Positions 54,403 through 63,304 of a DNA stretch of 64,000 nucleotides are shown here, piece by piece. The DNA lies in NCBI GenBank assembly GCA_011390465.1, contig JAABSH010000003.1, positions 1-64,000 of the forward strand, read 5' to 3'. The notes beneath the pieces were generated by a model, which worked only from the letters and a program-made list of their open reading frames with translations, was not told the DNA's origin and searched no databases. This DNA comes from Desulfobacteraceae bacterium (GTDB lineage Bacteria; Desulfobacterota; Desulfobacteria; Desulfobacterales; Desulfosalsimonadaceae). Within the stretch, counting starts at the first letter, position 1; each line of letters begins with the position of its first letter. The position numbers and the translations under genes were made by a program.

Positions 54403-55059
54403 ATGATTGTATATCTTGAGGGGACATTGCTGAAAAAAGAAGACGACCGCATTATTCTGCTGGTGAATCAGGTGGGGTACGAGGTGCTGGTTCCCATGTT
54501 TGTCATGGAAACCCTTTGCGCAAAAAAAACCGGCGATTTTCTGTCTTTTTTTATTTATTACCACCAGACCGAGCGCCAGCCCCGGCCCGTGCTGATCGGG
54601 TTTCACCTGGAAGCAGAACGGGAATTTTTTAAACGCTTTATTTCCGTTGAAGCCATCGGGCCCCTCAAGGCCATTAAGGCGCTCAATTTTCCGGTGCGGG
54701 ACATTGCCCGGGCCATTGAATCCGGAAATCTTGATTTTTTAAAGGGGTTAAGCGGCATCGGCGAACGCACGGCCCAGAAAATCATTGCCACCCTCAGGGG
54801 GAAAATGGGGAAATTTGCCCTGATCCGGAAAGACAGCAGCGGTTCGGGGGAAGAAGGACCAGATGATGAGGGGATGGCGGATGAAGCGCCGGATCGGGAT
54901 TTCGTGGATCAGGTCATCCGTGTGCTGGTGGAACAGCTCGGGCACCGGCTGCCCGAGGCAAAACAAATGGTCAGGGCCGCCATGAAACGCAACCCCCTGA
55001 TTGCCAGTCCCGAGGATCTGTTTGATGAAGTGTATCGGGGGGAGGCCCTGAATGAGTGA
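54403..55059 (+). CDS. ruvA: Holliday junction branch-migration protein RuvA
   Basis: 218 residues: OB-fold domain ([12 protein letters not shown]... [10 protein letters not shown]), helix-hairpin-helix pair ([16 protein letters not shown]), a flexible linker, and domain III that contacts RuvB. The ribosome site is weak. Its end overlaps ruvB by eight bases. Confidence 0.94.
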   Translation: MIVYLEGTLLKKEDDRIILLVNQVGYEVLVPMFVMETLCAKKTGDFLSFFIYYHQTERQPRPVLIGFHLEAEREFFKRFISVEAIGPLKAIKALNFPVRDIARAIESGNLDFLKGLSGIGERTAQKIIATLRGKMGKFALIRKDSSGSGEEGPDDEGMADEAPDRDFVDQVIRVLVEQLGHRLPEAKQMVRAAMKRNPLIASPEDLFDEVYRGEALNE

Positions 55060-56089
55060 TGATATTCTGTCCTTCCGGTCGGACGAGCAGGGCATTCTTT
55101 CCAGCACGGCTTTGCCCGTGGATCAGGAGCCGGAAATGGTTTCTCTGCGGCCGGATCGGCTGCATGAGTATGTGGGCCAGGCTGAAGTGCTGGAAACCCT
55201 TCAGATTGCCATTGAAGCCACCAAACAGCGGGGGGAGGCGCTGGAGCATGTGCTGTTCCACGGCCCCCCGGGACTGGGCAAAACCACCCTGGCCCATATT
55301 ATTGCCAATGAAATGAACACCCGGCTGGTGGTGACATCCGGCCCGGCCCTGGAAAAAGGCGGGGATTTGATCGGATTGCTGACGCACCTGGAAACCGGGG
55401 ATGTGCTGTTTATTGATGAGATTCACCGGACCCCCAAGACCGTGGAAGAGCTGCTTTATCCGGCCATGGAAGATTTTTCTATTGATTTTATCTTTGACAA
55501 GGGAATTCACGCCAGAAGCCACCGGTTTCAGCTCAGGCAGTTTACCCTGGTCGGGGCTACCACCCGGGTGGGGTTGCTGTCCGCGCCGCTCAGGGATCGG
55601 TTTGGTCTGTTCCGGAGCCTGGATTTTTACAGCATTGGGGATCTGGAAAAAATTGTGCGCCGCTCAGCCGCATTGCTGAATCTGGCCCTTGATACGGACG
55701 GGGCCGCGGCGCTTGCCCGGCGGTCCCGGGGCACCCCCCGGATCATCAACCGTCTGTTGAAACGGGCCCGGGATTATGCCCAGGTGCGGTCTGACGGCTG
55801 CATCACCCGGCAAACCGTGGAAGCGGCCCTGCACCTGGAAGGGGTGGATGCCGCAGGACTGACGAATCTGGATCGGCGGTATCTCAAAACCATTATGAAT
55901 TACTACAATGGCGGGCCCGTGGGCATTGAGGCCGTGGCTGCCACCCTTCAGGAGGAGACCGACACCCTGGTGGATGTGGTGGAGCCGTTTCTTCTGAAAA
56001 TCGGATTTCTCATGCGCACCGCCGCCGGCCGGAGAGCATCGGATGCTGCTTACGCGCATTTGAAACTATCGCCTCCGTCCCGAAAATGA
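55052..56089 (+). CDS. ruvB: Holliday junction helicase RuvB
   Basis: 345 residues. AAA+ motor with Walker [12 protein letters not shown], Walker [10 protein letters not shown], arginine-finger region [18 protein letters not shown] and C-terminal winged helix. It drives branch migration with RuvA. It shares an ATGA overlap with the next gene. Confidence 0.97.
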   Translation: MSDDILSFRSDEQGILSSTALPVDQEPEMVSLRPDRLHEYVGQAEVLETLQIAIEATKQRGEALEHVLFHGPPGLGKTTLAHIIANEMNTRLVVTSGPALEKGGDLIGLLTHLETGDVLFIDEIHRTPKTVEELLYPAMEDFSIDFIFDKGIHARSHRFQLRQFTLVGATTRVGLLSAPLRDRFGLFRSLDFYSIGDLEKIVRRSAALLNLALDTDGAAALARRSRGTPRIINRLLKRARDYAQVRSDGCITRQTVEAALHLEGVDAAGLTNLDRRYLKTIMNYYNGGPVGIEAVAATLQEETDTLVDVVEPFLLKIGFLMRTAAGRRASDAAYAHLKLSPPSRK

Positions 56090-56907
56090 TCACCCTGATC
56101 ACGGATTTCGGCCTTGCCGACCCCTATGTGGGGATCATGAAAGGCGTGATGCTTTCCATTGATCCGTGTGCCGTCATTGTTGATTTGACCCACGCCGTTG
56201 ATCCCCAGGATATTGCGGGCGCAGCCTATGCCATTGACGGGGCCTACCGGTTTTTTCCGGAAGGCACGCTTCATGTGGTGGTGGTGGACCCGGGCGTTGG
56301 CAGCGACCGGCGGATTTTATGCGTATCTGTCCGCGGGCATCTGTTTCTGGTGCCGGATAATGGCGTGCTTACCCGGGTGATGGCTTCCGCCCGGCCGGAT
56401 GCGGTGTTCAGGGTTGAAAATAAAGGGTTTTTTCGTTCTCCGGTGAGCCGGACGTTTCATGGCCGGGATATTTTTGCGCCAGTGGCGGGACATATAAACA
56501 AAGGGGTCCCTATCCACCGGCTGGGCCGGGAAATTTCTGTTCAAGAAATGCATTCTCTGGCCCTGCCCGTGCCCAAAATATCCCGGGACGGGCAGATTAC
56601 CGGGGAAGTGATCCGGGTCGATGGGTTCGGCAACCTGATTACCAATATTGACAATGCCCTGATCCGGAAAATCAGGGGCTGTGCCGGGAACAGGGAGGGC
56701 GGTCCGGATGTGTGTAAAGACGTTTGTGTCACTATCGGCAAGCGCCGCATTCACGGTCTTGCCGACAGTTATCAGCAGGTTTCTTCCGGCAGTCTTCTGG
56801 CAATTATCGGCAGTTCCGGATTCGTTGAGATTTCAGTGAACCTGGGCAGCGCAGCCCGGCTTTGCAATGCCGGCCGCGGCACCGCCATCCAGGTCAGTCC
56901 GGGATGA
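56086..56907 (+). CDS. SAM hydroxide adenosyltransferase (DUF62 family)
   Basis: 273 residues. The DUF62/SAM hydrolase fold is shown by [28 protein letters not shown], the metal-free active-site triad pieces [11 protein letters not shown] and VPDNGVLT, and the C-terminal INNxDG-like beta domain ([12 protein letters not shown]). It cleaves S-adenosylmethionine to adenosine and methionine; halogenating relatives need a different loop. Its start overlaps the ruvB stop, so it belongs to the ruv operon. Confidence 0.88.
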   Translation: MITLITDFGLADPYVGIMKGVMLSIDPCAVIVDLTHAVDPQDIAGAAYAIDGAYRFFPEGTLHVVVVDPGVGSDRRILCVSVRGHLFLVPDNGVLTRVMASARPDAVFRVENKGFFRSPVSRTFHGRDIFAPVAGHINKGVPIHRLGREISVQEMHSLALPVPKISRDGQITGEVIRVDGFGNLITNIDNALIRKIRGCAGNREGGPDVCKDVCVTIGKRRIHGLADSYQQVSSGSLLAIIGSSGFVEISVNLGSAARLCNAGRGTAIQVSPG

Positions 56908-56928
56908 CAATCGGTTTTTTTCTTTGCC

Positions 56929-57076
56929 GTTGACGGCTTCGTAAAAAGTCCAAATTCTTTGTTGCGCTTCATCCCCAGCTGCTTCAACGTAGGCAAGTAC
57001 GCATCATTGCTGGGGATTTGCGCGCCTTGCATTTGGAGCTTTTTTCTTTGCCGTCTGAATTTGACTTTTTACGGTT
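56929..57076. repeat. Interspersed hairpin element with TTGACGGCTTCGTAAAAAGTC end
   Basis: CGTAAAAAGTCCAAATTC (56940-56957) and GAATTTGACTTTTTACG (57057-57073) are near-perfect inverted ends enclosing about 100 bases. It lies in the 440-base stretch between the SAM hydrolase and rplM, which has no gene. A likely short palindromic mobile or REP-like element. Confidence 0.7.
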
Positions 57077-57255
57077 TATCCGGAGGGGAGTTTCGGAAAA
57101 AAACTTGACTTCCTGATATAAAACCGTCATGTAATAAGCTTTTTCATGTCAGCCGGCCATTTTTAGCTGGATGGCTTTTTTTCGGGCGGTTCAATTTTAA
57201 CCTGTTATGTGTCATTTTGTCTTGAATAGAGAGATACGCAAATGGCCGTGCAGGG

Positions 57256-57283
57256 AAACCGGCTGAAAAAAATCCGGTTTTTT
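57256..57283 (+). terminator. Hairpin with T tract just before the rplM promoter
   Basis: AAACCGG, 11-base loop, CCGGTTT then TTT. Together with the earlier G/C hairpin near 57140-57170 (AGCCGGCC...GGCT, then T7) it could isolate rplM from upstream transcription, or act in a leader. Confidence 0.5.
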
Positions 57284-57284
57284 C

Positions 57285-57313
57285 TTGACATTTGGAAAAA
57301 ATTTCATTAATTA
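57285..57313 (+). promoter_or_regulatory. Possible promoter for rplM-rpsI
   Basis: A perfect TTGACA, then 17 bases and a poor TAATTA. It lies about 35 bases before the rplM start. A second TTGACT at 57105 with TGTAAT 19 bases away is an alternative upstream promoter. Confidence 0.35.
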
Positions 57314-57347
57314 TCACAAATTAATTTTTTGACAGGAGTTGGATACC

Positions 57348-57794
57348 GTGAAGAAATATACATACAGTGCCAAAGAAAACGACATACAGAAGAAATGGTG
57401 GGTGGTGGACGCCGATGGAATGGTTCTCGGCCGCCTTGCCAGTGTCGTTGCGGCCCGATTAAGAGGAAAACACAACCCCCTGTTCACCCCGCATGTGGAT
57501 TGCGGTGACTTTGTGGTGGTGATCAATGCGGATAAAGTCCGCATGACCGGCCGGAAATGGCAGCAGAAAACATACTATCGTCACAGCGGTTATATCGGCG
57601 GGTTAAAAGAAATCACAGCAGAGAAACTGCGGGAAAAAAGACCGGAAGACCTGGTGCGGTTTGCGGTTAAGGGGATGTTGCCAAAAAATTCCCTGGGCCG
57701 TTCCATTTTTGGAAAGCTCAAGGTCTATGCCGGCGGCGATCATCCGCATACCGCTCAGCAGCCGCAGCCCCTTAATGTGAGTGCAAATTTATAA
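57348..57794 (+). CDS. rplM: Ribosomal protein L13 (uL13)
   Basis: 148 residues. Start set at GTG 57348 ([11 protein letters not shown]) because AGGAG lies nine bases upstream; the in-frame TTG at 57339 touches that site. Family landmarks: [37 protein letters not shown] and [13 protein letters not shown]. Large-subunit protein. It is co-transcribed with rpsI, which begins about 40 bases after. Confidence 0.96.
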   Translation: MKKYTYSAKENDIQKKWWVVDADGMVLGRLASVVAARLRGKHNPLFTPHVDCGDFVVVINADKVRMTGRKWQQKTYYRHSGYIGGLKEITAEKLREKRPEDLVRFAVKGMLPKNSLGRSIFGKLKVYAGGDHPHTAQQPQPLNVSANL

Positions 57795-57834
57795 ACAGGT
57801 TTCATTTAATTTATCAGACGGAGCAAAGCGTTTA

Positions 57835-58230
57835 ATGGGACAAGATATGATTTATTATGCCACAGGAAGGCGTAAAACAGCCATTGCAAGAACCTGGATG
57901 ACCCCCGGAACCGGTAAGATCATCATCAATGATAAACCCATGGATGAATATTTCAGAGTGGATGCCGCCAGGCAGATTACCGCTCAGCCCCTTGAGTTGA
58001 CCAATACTGTGGGTGAATTCGATATCCGGGCGACAGTGCGGGGCGGCGGTACGGTGGGCCAGGCCGGCGCTGTGCGCCATGGCATTACCCAGGCGCTTTT
58101 TCAGGCCAATCCGGAATTCCGGCAGGTGCTGAAACGGGCCGGATTTATTAAACGGGATCCGCGGAAAAAGGAACGGAAGAAATACGGCCAGAAGGGGGCC
58201 CGCGCAAGATTCCAGTTTTCCAAACGGTAA
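57835..58230 (+). CDS. rpsI: Ribosomal protein S9 (uS9)
   Basis: 131 residues from ATG 57835 (GGAG upstream). The longer ORF from 57781 overlaps rplM and is not used; ATG 57847 is another possibility. Landmarks: YYATGRRKTAIARTW, GGGTVGQAGAVRHGI and the conserved basic end KKYGQKGARARFQFSKR, which reaches the ribosomal P site. Confidence 0.96.
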   Translation: MGQDMIYYATGRRKTAIARTWMTPGTGKIIINDKPMDEYFRVDAARQITAQPLELTNTVGEFDIRATVRGGGTVGQAGAVRHGITQALFQANPEFRQVLKRAGFIKRDPRKKERKKYGQKGARARFQFSKR

Positions 58231-58262
58231 AATTACGGTTTTTACATTTCTATCAGATCATT

Positions 58263-60362
58263 TCAGGGGATCCGGCGAATATGCCGCTGATCCCCTTTTT
58301 TGTTGTCGCCGGTCAGTCCGCCCACCACCTGATTGCGCCCGCTGGTCTTGGCCGCGTACAGGGCATTGTCCGCGTCTTTGATCAGATCGTCAACCGATAC
58401 GCTCCGGGCCGGAACGATAGAGGCAGCCCCAAGGCTTAGGGTGATAAAAGGCTCAGCAGAGGAGGCCCGGTTGGGAATATTGAGGTTGGCCACGGCTGAG
58501 CGGGCCGTTTCCGCCACCCGCAGGGCCCCGGAAAGCGTGGTATTGGGCATGATAATGGCAAATTCTTCCCCCCCGTACCGGGCCACCAGATCCACGGACC
58601 GCTTCACGGACCGGGAGAGGGTATCGGCAATGGCCCTGAGACACCGGTCGCCGTTCTGGTGACCATAGGTGTCATTATAGGCTTTAAAACAGTCCACATC
58701 ACACATTATCAGGGAAAGGGGCCGGCCGTCCCGCAGCAGCCGCTGCCATTCACTGGCCAGTTTGTCGTTAAACTGCCGCCGGTTTGCCACCTGGGTCAAT
58801 TCATCCATCACCGCGAGGATACGCAGCCGCTCATGGGCATCCTGAAGCGCGGCTTCCGCTTTTTTCCGTTTGGTAATGTCAAAAAAGGAGACAATACTGC
58901 TTTCCTGTTCCGGCGGGGTATAGATTTTCATGACCACATGCTTTTGATTGCGCTGCCGGTCCACCATCAGGCATTCGTATTCCGTGGGCAGGGGCAGCCC
59001 TTTTTCTTTTTGTTTACCGATAAACCGGCGGATCCGGATAAGGTTTCGACGCTCGATAAATTCACTGAGCCGTTTTTTGCCGGTGAGTTCTTTTTTGGAA
59101 AAACCGGTCAGTTCGGAAAATTTGGTATTGGCCATGGAGATGCGCATGTTTTTTTCCACCAGAATGGTGGCCGTGCCGGTATTTTCAAACAGATTGCGGT
59201 ATTGCTTCTGGCTCCGGGCCAGTCTTGAGGCTGTCTGCCGCAGCCGTTTGATGGAAGTCTGCAAGGCGGATTTTGCCTGCTTCCGGGACGTGATATCTTC
59301 AATGGTGGCCATGATCCGTTCGTGCCAGTGGGTGATGTTGAACCGGATGATCACATGGCGAATATTGTTTTCCCGGTCCACCATCTTGCATTCGTATTCC
59401 GTGGGGGTTGTGCCGCCCATGCGGCGCCGTTTGGCATGAAACCGCCGGATGCGCTGCAAATCATCTTCATAAATCAGATCCGAGAGTTTTTTCGTGTTGT
59501 AAAGATCACTTTTGGTATATCCGGTAAGGGTGAGAAATTTTTCATTAACTAATGAAATCAGCATATTATCTTCTATAAGCACCATGGCGACGCTGGAATC
59601 GTCAAACAGATTCCGGTATCTGGCCTCACTTTTCTGGAGCGCCATTCCCAGCTGTTTGAGTTTGTAATTGTTAAGTTCCAGCCGGGTGGTGCGGGCATCT
59701 GCCGCCGCCTGAAGTCTGTCCATGCGCACAATCAGAAAATAGGCATAAATCAGAAAAAAAGCATTGAGCAGGACAAAGGGCAGGGCGGAGAGGTGAACGC
59801 CGGTGATCTGAACCCGGGCCAGGATTACAAGGGGCGTCAGTACGGCGGTTAATTTTAAAATGGCCCGGAAAGCCGCTCCTCCCTGCCGGAAGCCATTGGC
59901 AATGGCGGCCACGGCCACCAGCAGCATCATGGGCGCCGGGATTGCCGGATCAAACATCCAGGAGAGATGGGCAACCATTATGTCCACCTGGTTGGCGGAC
60001 AGGATGATTTTTCGCTGGGTCCCGGGCCGGGTGGCCGGGTGACGATACAGGTACAGATGATACAGCATAAAAAAGAAACAGGCGCCAATTATCCCATACA
60101 GGGGCACGATCAGCGGGGAAACCGGCGACAGGGAAAAATAGAGGATCGCCGCCACCGGCAGGATGAGCCGTATCAGCAGCAGCCGCTCCGGGGCCTTGAT
60201 TCTGGATGCAACCAGACGACCGCGGGCTATTTTTTCCGCGTCAGTGCCGGAAAGGCTGCTCAGGTCCACCACCCGATGATCTTCCGGTCTTTCTTTGACA
60301 ATATCGACAAGATCAATTATCGGCTGATGGTCGTATGTTTTGATTTCAGAAGAAATCTGCAT
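58263..60362 (-). CDS. Membrane PAS-PAS-GGDEF diguanylate cyclase
   Basis: 699 residues. About five membrane helices (residues about 80-215), then two PAS domains of very similar sequence (each starting YRNLF and ending in DIT-x-RK), then a GGDEF domain with active GGEEF (about residue 596) and an RSVD inhibition site five residues before it. It makes cyclic di-GMP and is probably product-inhibited. No EAL domain. The similarity of the two PAS repeats suggests internal duplication. It is convergent with rpsI; the rpsI terminator hairpin lies within its 3' end. Confidence 0.92.
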   Translation of the reverse strand: MQISSEIKTYDHQPIIDLVDIVKERPEDHRVVDLSSLSGTDAEKIARGRLVASRIKAPERLLLIRLILPVAAILYFSLSPVSPLIVPLYGIIGACFFFMLYHLYLYRHPATRPGTQRKIILSANQVDIMVAHLSWMFDPAIPAPMMLLVAVAAIANGFRQGGAAFRAILKLTAVLTPLVILARVQITGVHLSALPFVLLNAFFLIYAYFLIVRMDRLQAAADARTTRLELNNYKLKQLGMALQKSEARYRNLFDDSSVAMVLIEDNMLISLVNEKFLTLTGYTKSDLYNTKKLSDLIYEDDLQRIRRFHAKRRRMGGTTPTEYECKMVDRENNIRHVIIRFNITHWHERIMATIEDITSRKQAKSALQTSIKRLRQTASRLARSQKQYRNLFENTGTATILVEKNMRISMANTKFSELTGFSKKELTGKKRLSEFIERRNLIRIRRFIGKQKEKGLPLPTEYECLMVDRQRNQKHVVMKIYTPPEQESSIVSFFDITKRKKAEAALQDAHERLRILAVMDELTQVANRRQFNDKLASEWQRLLRDGRPLSLIMCDVDCFKAYNDTYGHQNGDRCLRAIADTLSRSVKRSVDLVARYGGEEFAIIMPNTTLSGALRVAETARSAVANLNIPNRASSAEPFITLSLGAASIVPARSVSVDDLIKDADNALYAAKTSGRNQVVGGLTGDNKKGDQRHIRRIP
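58265..58301 (+). terminator. Terminator of rplM-rpsI inside the dgc 3' end
   Basis: AGGGGATC-CGGC, six-base loop, GCCG-(CT)-GATCCCCT, then a T6 tract on the plus strand. The hairpin encodes the last residues of the minus-strand cyclase (ending IRRIP). Confidence 0.85.
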
Positions 60363-60614
60363 TAAAAATGGCCCTGTTGCTGGTTGTATATTTGTTAATT
60401 TCCTTCAAAAACAATAGTTTGTCAATAAAAAACACCGCTGACCCCTCCGGCCCCGGCCTCCAGGCGTTGCGGAAAGCCTGATTTCAAGGTCAATATTGTT
60501 TTCTTTTCATAGGTCTTGATAAAGAAAGCTTTATTTACTATTGGTAGCCCATGCCCTGTCGGGGAAGTATCCGTTTTTTTGAACTCTGATACCTGTAACA
60601 GGAAATTTTTTTCC

Positions 60615-61658
60615 ATGGAACGGCTGGATTATTTTATTAAACGCCTGCTGCTGATCATACCGACGTTTATCGGCATCACAGTGCTGTGTTTTTTGTTGAT
60701 TCAGTTTGTGCCCGGTGGACCGGTGGAACAGGCCATCATGCGGATGAAGGGGATCGGCAGCGGGGAGGTCAGCGCCGGCACCGGCACAACCGCTTCCATT
60801 TCCGATACCCAGCGTAAAGAGATAGAAGCCTATTACGGGTTTGACCGGCCCCTTTATCAGCGGTACTGGAAATGGCTGGTGACGGACCGTATCGGCATGT
60901 CCATGCCGTCCTACCGGTTTCCCAACAAAACCGCCTGGCAGCTCATCCGGGAGCGGTTTCAGGTGTCGCTCATTTTCGGGATTACCGGTTTTCTGCTGTC
61001 CTATCTGGTGTGTATCCCCCTGGGGATTGTCAAGGCCCTGCGTCACAATACCCTGTTTGATATGGTCTCGAGTATCGTTGTGTTCGTGGGCTATGCCATT
61101 CCGGCCTTTGCCATGGGCATGGTCCTTAAAATGCTGTTGTGCGGCACAGTGGAAGGCATGTGGGATATTTTTCCCATCTCCGGGTTTCATTCCGAGGGGT
61201 ACGGGGCCCTTTCCGTCGGCGGCAAGGTCAAAGACATTTTTATGCACATGTTTTTGCCGGTTTTGTGCTATGTGATCGGCAATTTTGCCGTTCTCACGCT
61301 GCTCATGAAAAATTCCCTTATTGAACAGATCAGCAGGGATTATATCCGAACGGTAATGGCCAAAGGCGGGAGTTTCCGCCGCGCCGTCTGGGGGCATGCC
61401 TTCAGAAATGCGCTGATTCCCATTGCCACGGGCATGGGCGGGATTTTGACCGTCATGTTCGCGGGATCGGTGATCATTGAACAGGTGTTTGAGATTCCAG
61501 GCATGGGCCGCCTGAGCCTGGAAGCCATTGTCGGCAGGGATTATCCGGTGTTTATGGGGATTCTTGCCCTGACCTCCCTGCTCGGGCTGCTGGGCAATAT
61601 TTTGTCTGATTTTCTATATGTCATCATTGATCCACGGATTAATTTTCAGCAGTCCTGA
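60615..61658 (+). CDS. yejB: Peptide ABC transporter permease YejB-like
   Basis: 347 residues from ATG 60615 (AGGAA upstream); the longer frame from 60516 has no ribosome site. DppB-type permease with six helices. It begins MERLDYFIKRLLLIIPTFIG and has PGGPVEQAI plus the EAA loop AKGGSFRRAVWGHAFRNALIPI. The insert GIGSGEVSAGTGTT followed by ETQR-like text is typical of YejB. With yejE and yejF it forms an importer for peptide-like substrates. No substrate-binding yejA gene is nearby; upstream lies the divergent cyclase. Confidence 0.87.
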   Translation: MERLDYFIKRLLLIIPTFIGITVLCFLLIQFVPGGPVEQAIMRMKGIGSGEVSAGTGTTASISDTQRKEIEAYYGFDRPLYQRYWKWLVTDRIGMSMPSYRFPNKTAWQLIRERFQVSLIFGITGFLLSYLVCIPLGIVKALRHNTLFDMVSSIVVFVGYAIPAFAMGMVLKMLLCGTVEGMWDIFPISGFHSEGYGALSVGGKVKDIFMHMFLPVLCYVIGNFAVLTLLMKNSLIEQISRDYIRTVMAKGGSFRRAVWGHAFRNALIPIATGMGGILTVMFAGSVIIEQVFEIPGMGRLSLEAIVGRDYPVFMGILALTSLLGLLGNILSDFLYVIIDPRINFQQS

Positions 61659-63283
61659 TGCCGGGTTTATCCATGAAATTGCAGATTCTTAAAAATCCGG
61701 TCACCCGAAAGCGTCTGGCGCGCTTCAAGGCCATGAAGCGGGCGTATTATTCCCTCTGGCTGCTGGGGATTTTATACGGCCTGAGCCTTGTGGCGGAACT
61801 GGTGTGCGGCAATGTTCCCCTGTATGTGCGCTTTGAGGGATCCTCCTATTTCCCGGTGGTAAAGTATTACGCGGAGACCGAATTTACCGGCAGCGGCCGG
61901 CTGACCCGGCCGGACTACCGGCAGCTTGACCAGTCCCCGGCGTTTTCCGGCAATCCGGAAAATTTTATGATTTTTCCCCTGATCCCGTTCAGTCCGCTGG
62001 AGAGCATTGATCCGGACACCATTGCGGTGGAGGACCGGGTCAAACTCCGGCTGACGGCCGCGCCCCGGATGGGCACGGTTGATATTTCCCCGGAGAAAAC
62101 CATTGTCCGGTCTGTAATGATGGCCCCTTTTTTTGACGGGGCAGAAAACCGGCCGCCAGATGCGCGTCTCACCGGCACCCGGCTCAGCAGCTGGATTTTA
62201 CTGCCGGCAGATTTTGAACAGGCAGTTGCCCTGCGGTTTGCCAACCAGGCAGCCCCTTTTGCCCGGTTTGAGGTTCGCACCCGGAACGGCGACCCCCTTA
62301 CCGCCACCCTGGCCACGTTCCGGCCCCGGAAATTACCGCCAAAAAGCATCCGGATCACCCTTAGCGACATGGCAGAAGATGCCGCATCCGCTGCACTGGT
62401 GGTTTTTGACAGGTCCCTTGCGCGGGTTTCAGATTCAGATGCCATGTGGACCCGGATTTCTGATACCTCCCGGCGCATCCTGGAAGAATTGGTTGCCAGA
62501 CGCTTTGATCAGTATGTGGAAAATTATTCCGTCACCATTGAGGGCCGCCAGTATACAGCGGCGTTTATAAAAGAAGACGTCCGGTTTCCGTATCCGCCGG
62601 TTCAGGGCCATGTGCTGGGCATTGACAGCGCGGGCCGGGATGTGCTGGCCCGCATTATTTACGGCCTCAGGATATCGTTGACCTTTGGCCTGCTGCTGGT
62701 GGGCTGCTCCATGCTCATCGGGATCATGGCCGGGGCAGTGCAGGGATATTATGCCGGAAAACTGGATATCACGGCCCAGCGCTTCACGGAAATCTGGAGC
62801 GCCCTGCCGTTTTTGTATGTGATGATTTTGATGGGGGCCATTTACGGCCGGAGTTTTATGCTGCTGCTGGTCTGTTACGGCCTGTTCAACTGGGTGGGGA
62901 TTTCCTATTACATCCGGGCGGAATTTTTAAGCCTGCGCAAGCGGCCCTTTGTGGAAGCCGCCAGATGCATGGGCGTGTCTTCCTTTACCATTATCGTCCG
63001 TCATATTCTGCCCAATGCCCTGGTGCCGGTGATTACATTTTTTCCGTTTTATCTGGTGGGGGCCATTGGCGCTTTGGCGGCCCTGGATTACCTGGGCTTT
63101 GGTCTGCCGCCCCCCACCCCAAGCTGGGGAGAGCTGCTTTTTCAGGCCCAGCAGTACCGGTGGGCCTGGTGGCTGATTCTGTATCCGGCCCTGGCACTTT
63201 TTGGGGTAATGCTGCTCGGGGTATTTGTGGGGGAAGGGGTGCGCAACGCCTATGATCCCAGGCAATACTCCCGGCTGCGGTAA
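61658..63283 (+). CDS. yejE: Peptide ABC transporter permease YejE-like, with large inserted domain
   Basis: 541 residues, about 200 more than E. coli YejE. The N-terminal helix and SSYFPVVKYYAETEF are YejE-like, and from about residue 310 (LGIDSAGRDVLARIIYGLR) the permease is normal, with EAA loop EAARCMGVSSFTIIVRHILP. The extra part (about 112-308) is a soluble, probably periplasmic, beta-rich segment, placed between helix 1 and the permease core. The start overlaps the yejB stop (TGATG). Confidence 0.85.
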   Translation: MPGLSMKLQILKNPVTRKRLARFKAMKRAYYSLWLLGILYGLSLVAELVCGNVPLYVRFEGSSYFPVVKYYAETEFTGSGRLTRPDYRQLDQSPAFSGNPENFMIFPLIPFSPLESIDPDTIAVEDRVKLRLTAAPRMGTVDISPEKTIVRSVMMAPFFDGAENRPPDARLTGTRLSSWILLPADFEQAVALRFANQAAPFARFEVRTRNGDPLTATLATFRPRKLPPKSIRITLSDMAEDAASAALVVFDRSLARVSDSDAMWTRISDTSRRILEELVARRFDQYVENYSVTIEGRQYTAAFIKEDVRFPYPPVQGHVLGIDSAGRDVLARIIYGLRISLTFGLLLVGCSMLIGIMAGAVQGYYAGKLDITAQRFTEIWSALPFLYVMILMGAIYGRSFMLLLVCYGLFNWVGISYYIRAEFLSLRKRPFVEAARCMGVSSFTIIVRHILPNALVPVITFFPFYLVGAIGALAALDYLGFGLPPPTPSWGELLFQAQQYRWAWWLILYPALALFGVMLLGVFVGEGVRNAYDPRQYSRLR

Positions 63284-63304
63284 CACGGGAAAAATGATAA
63301 CGAC

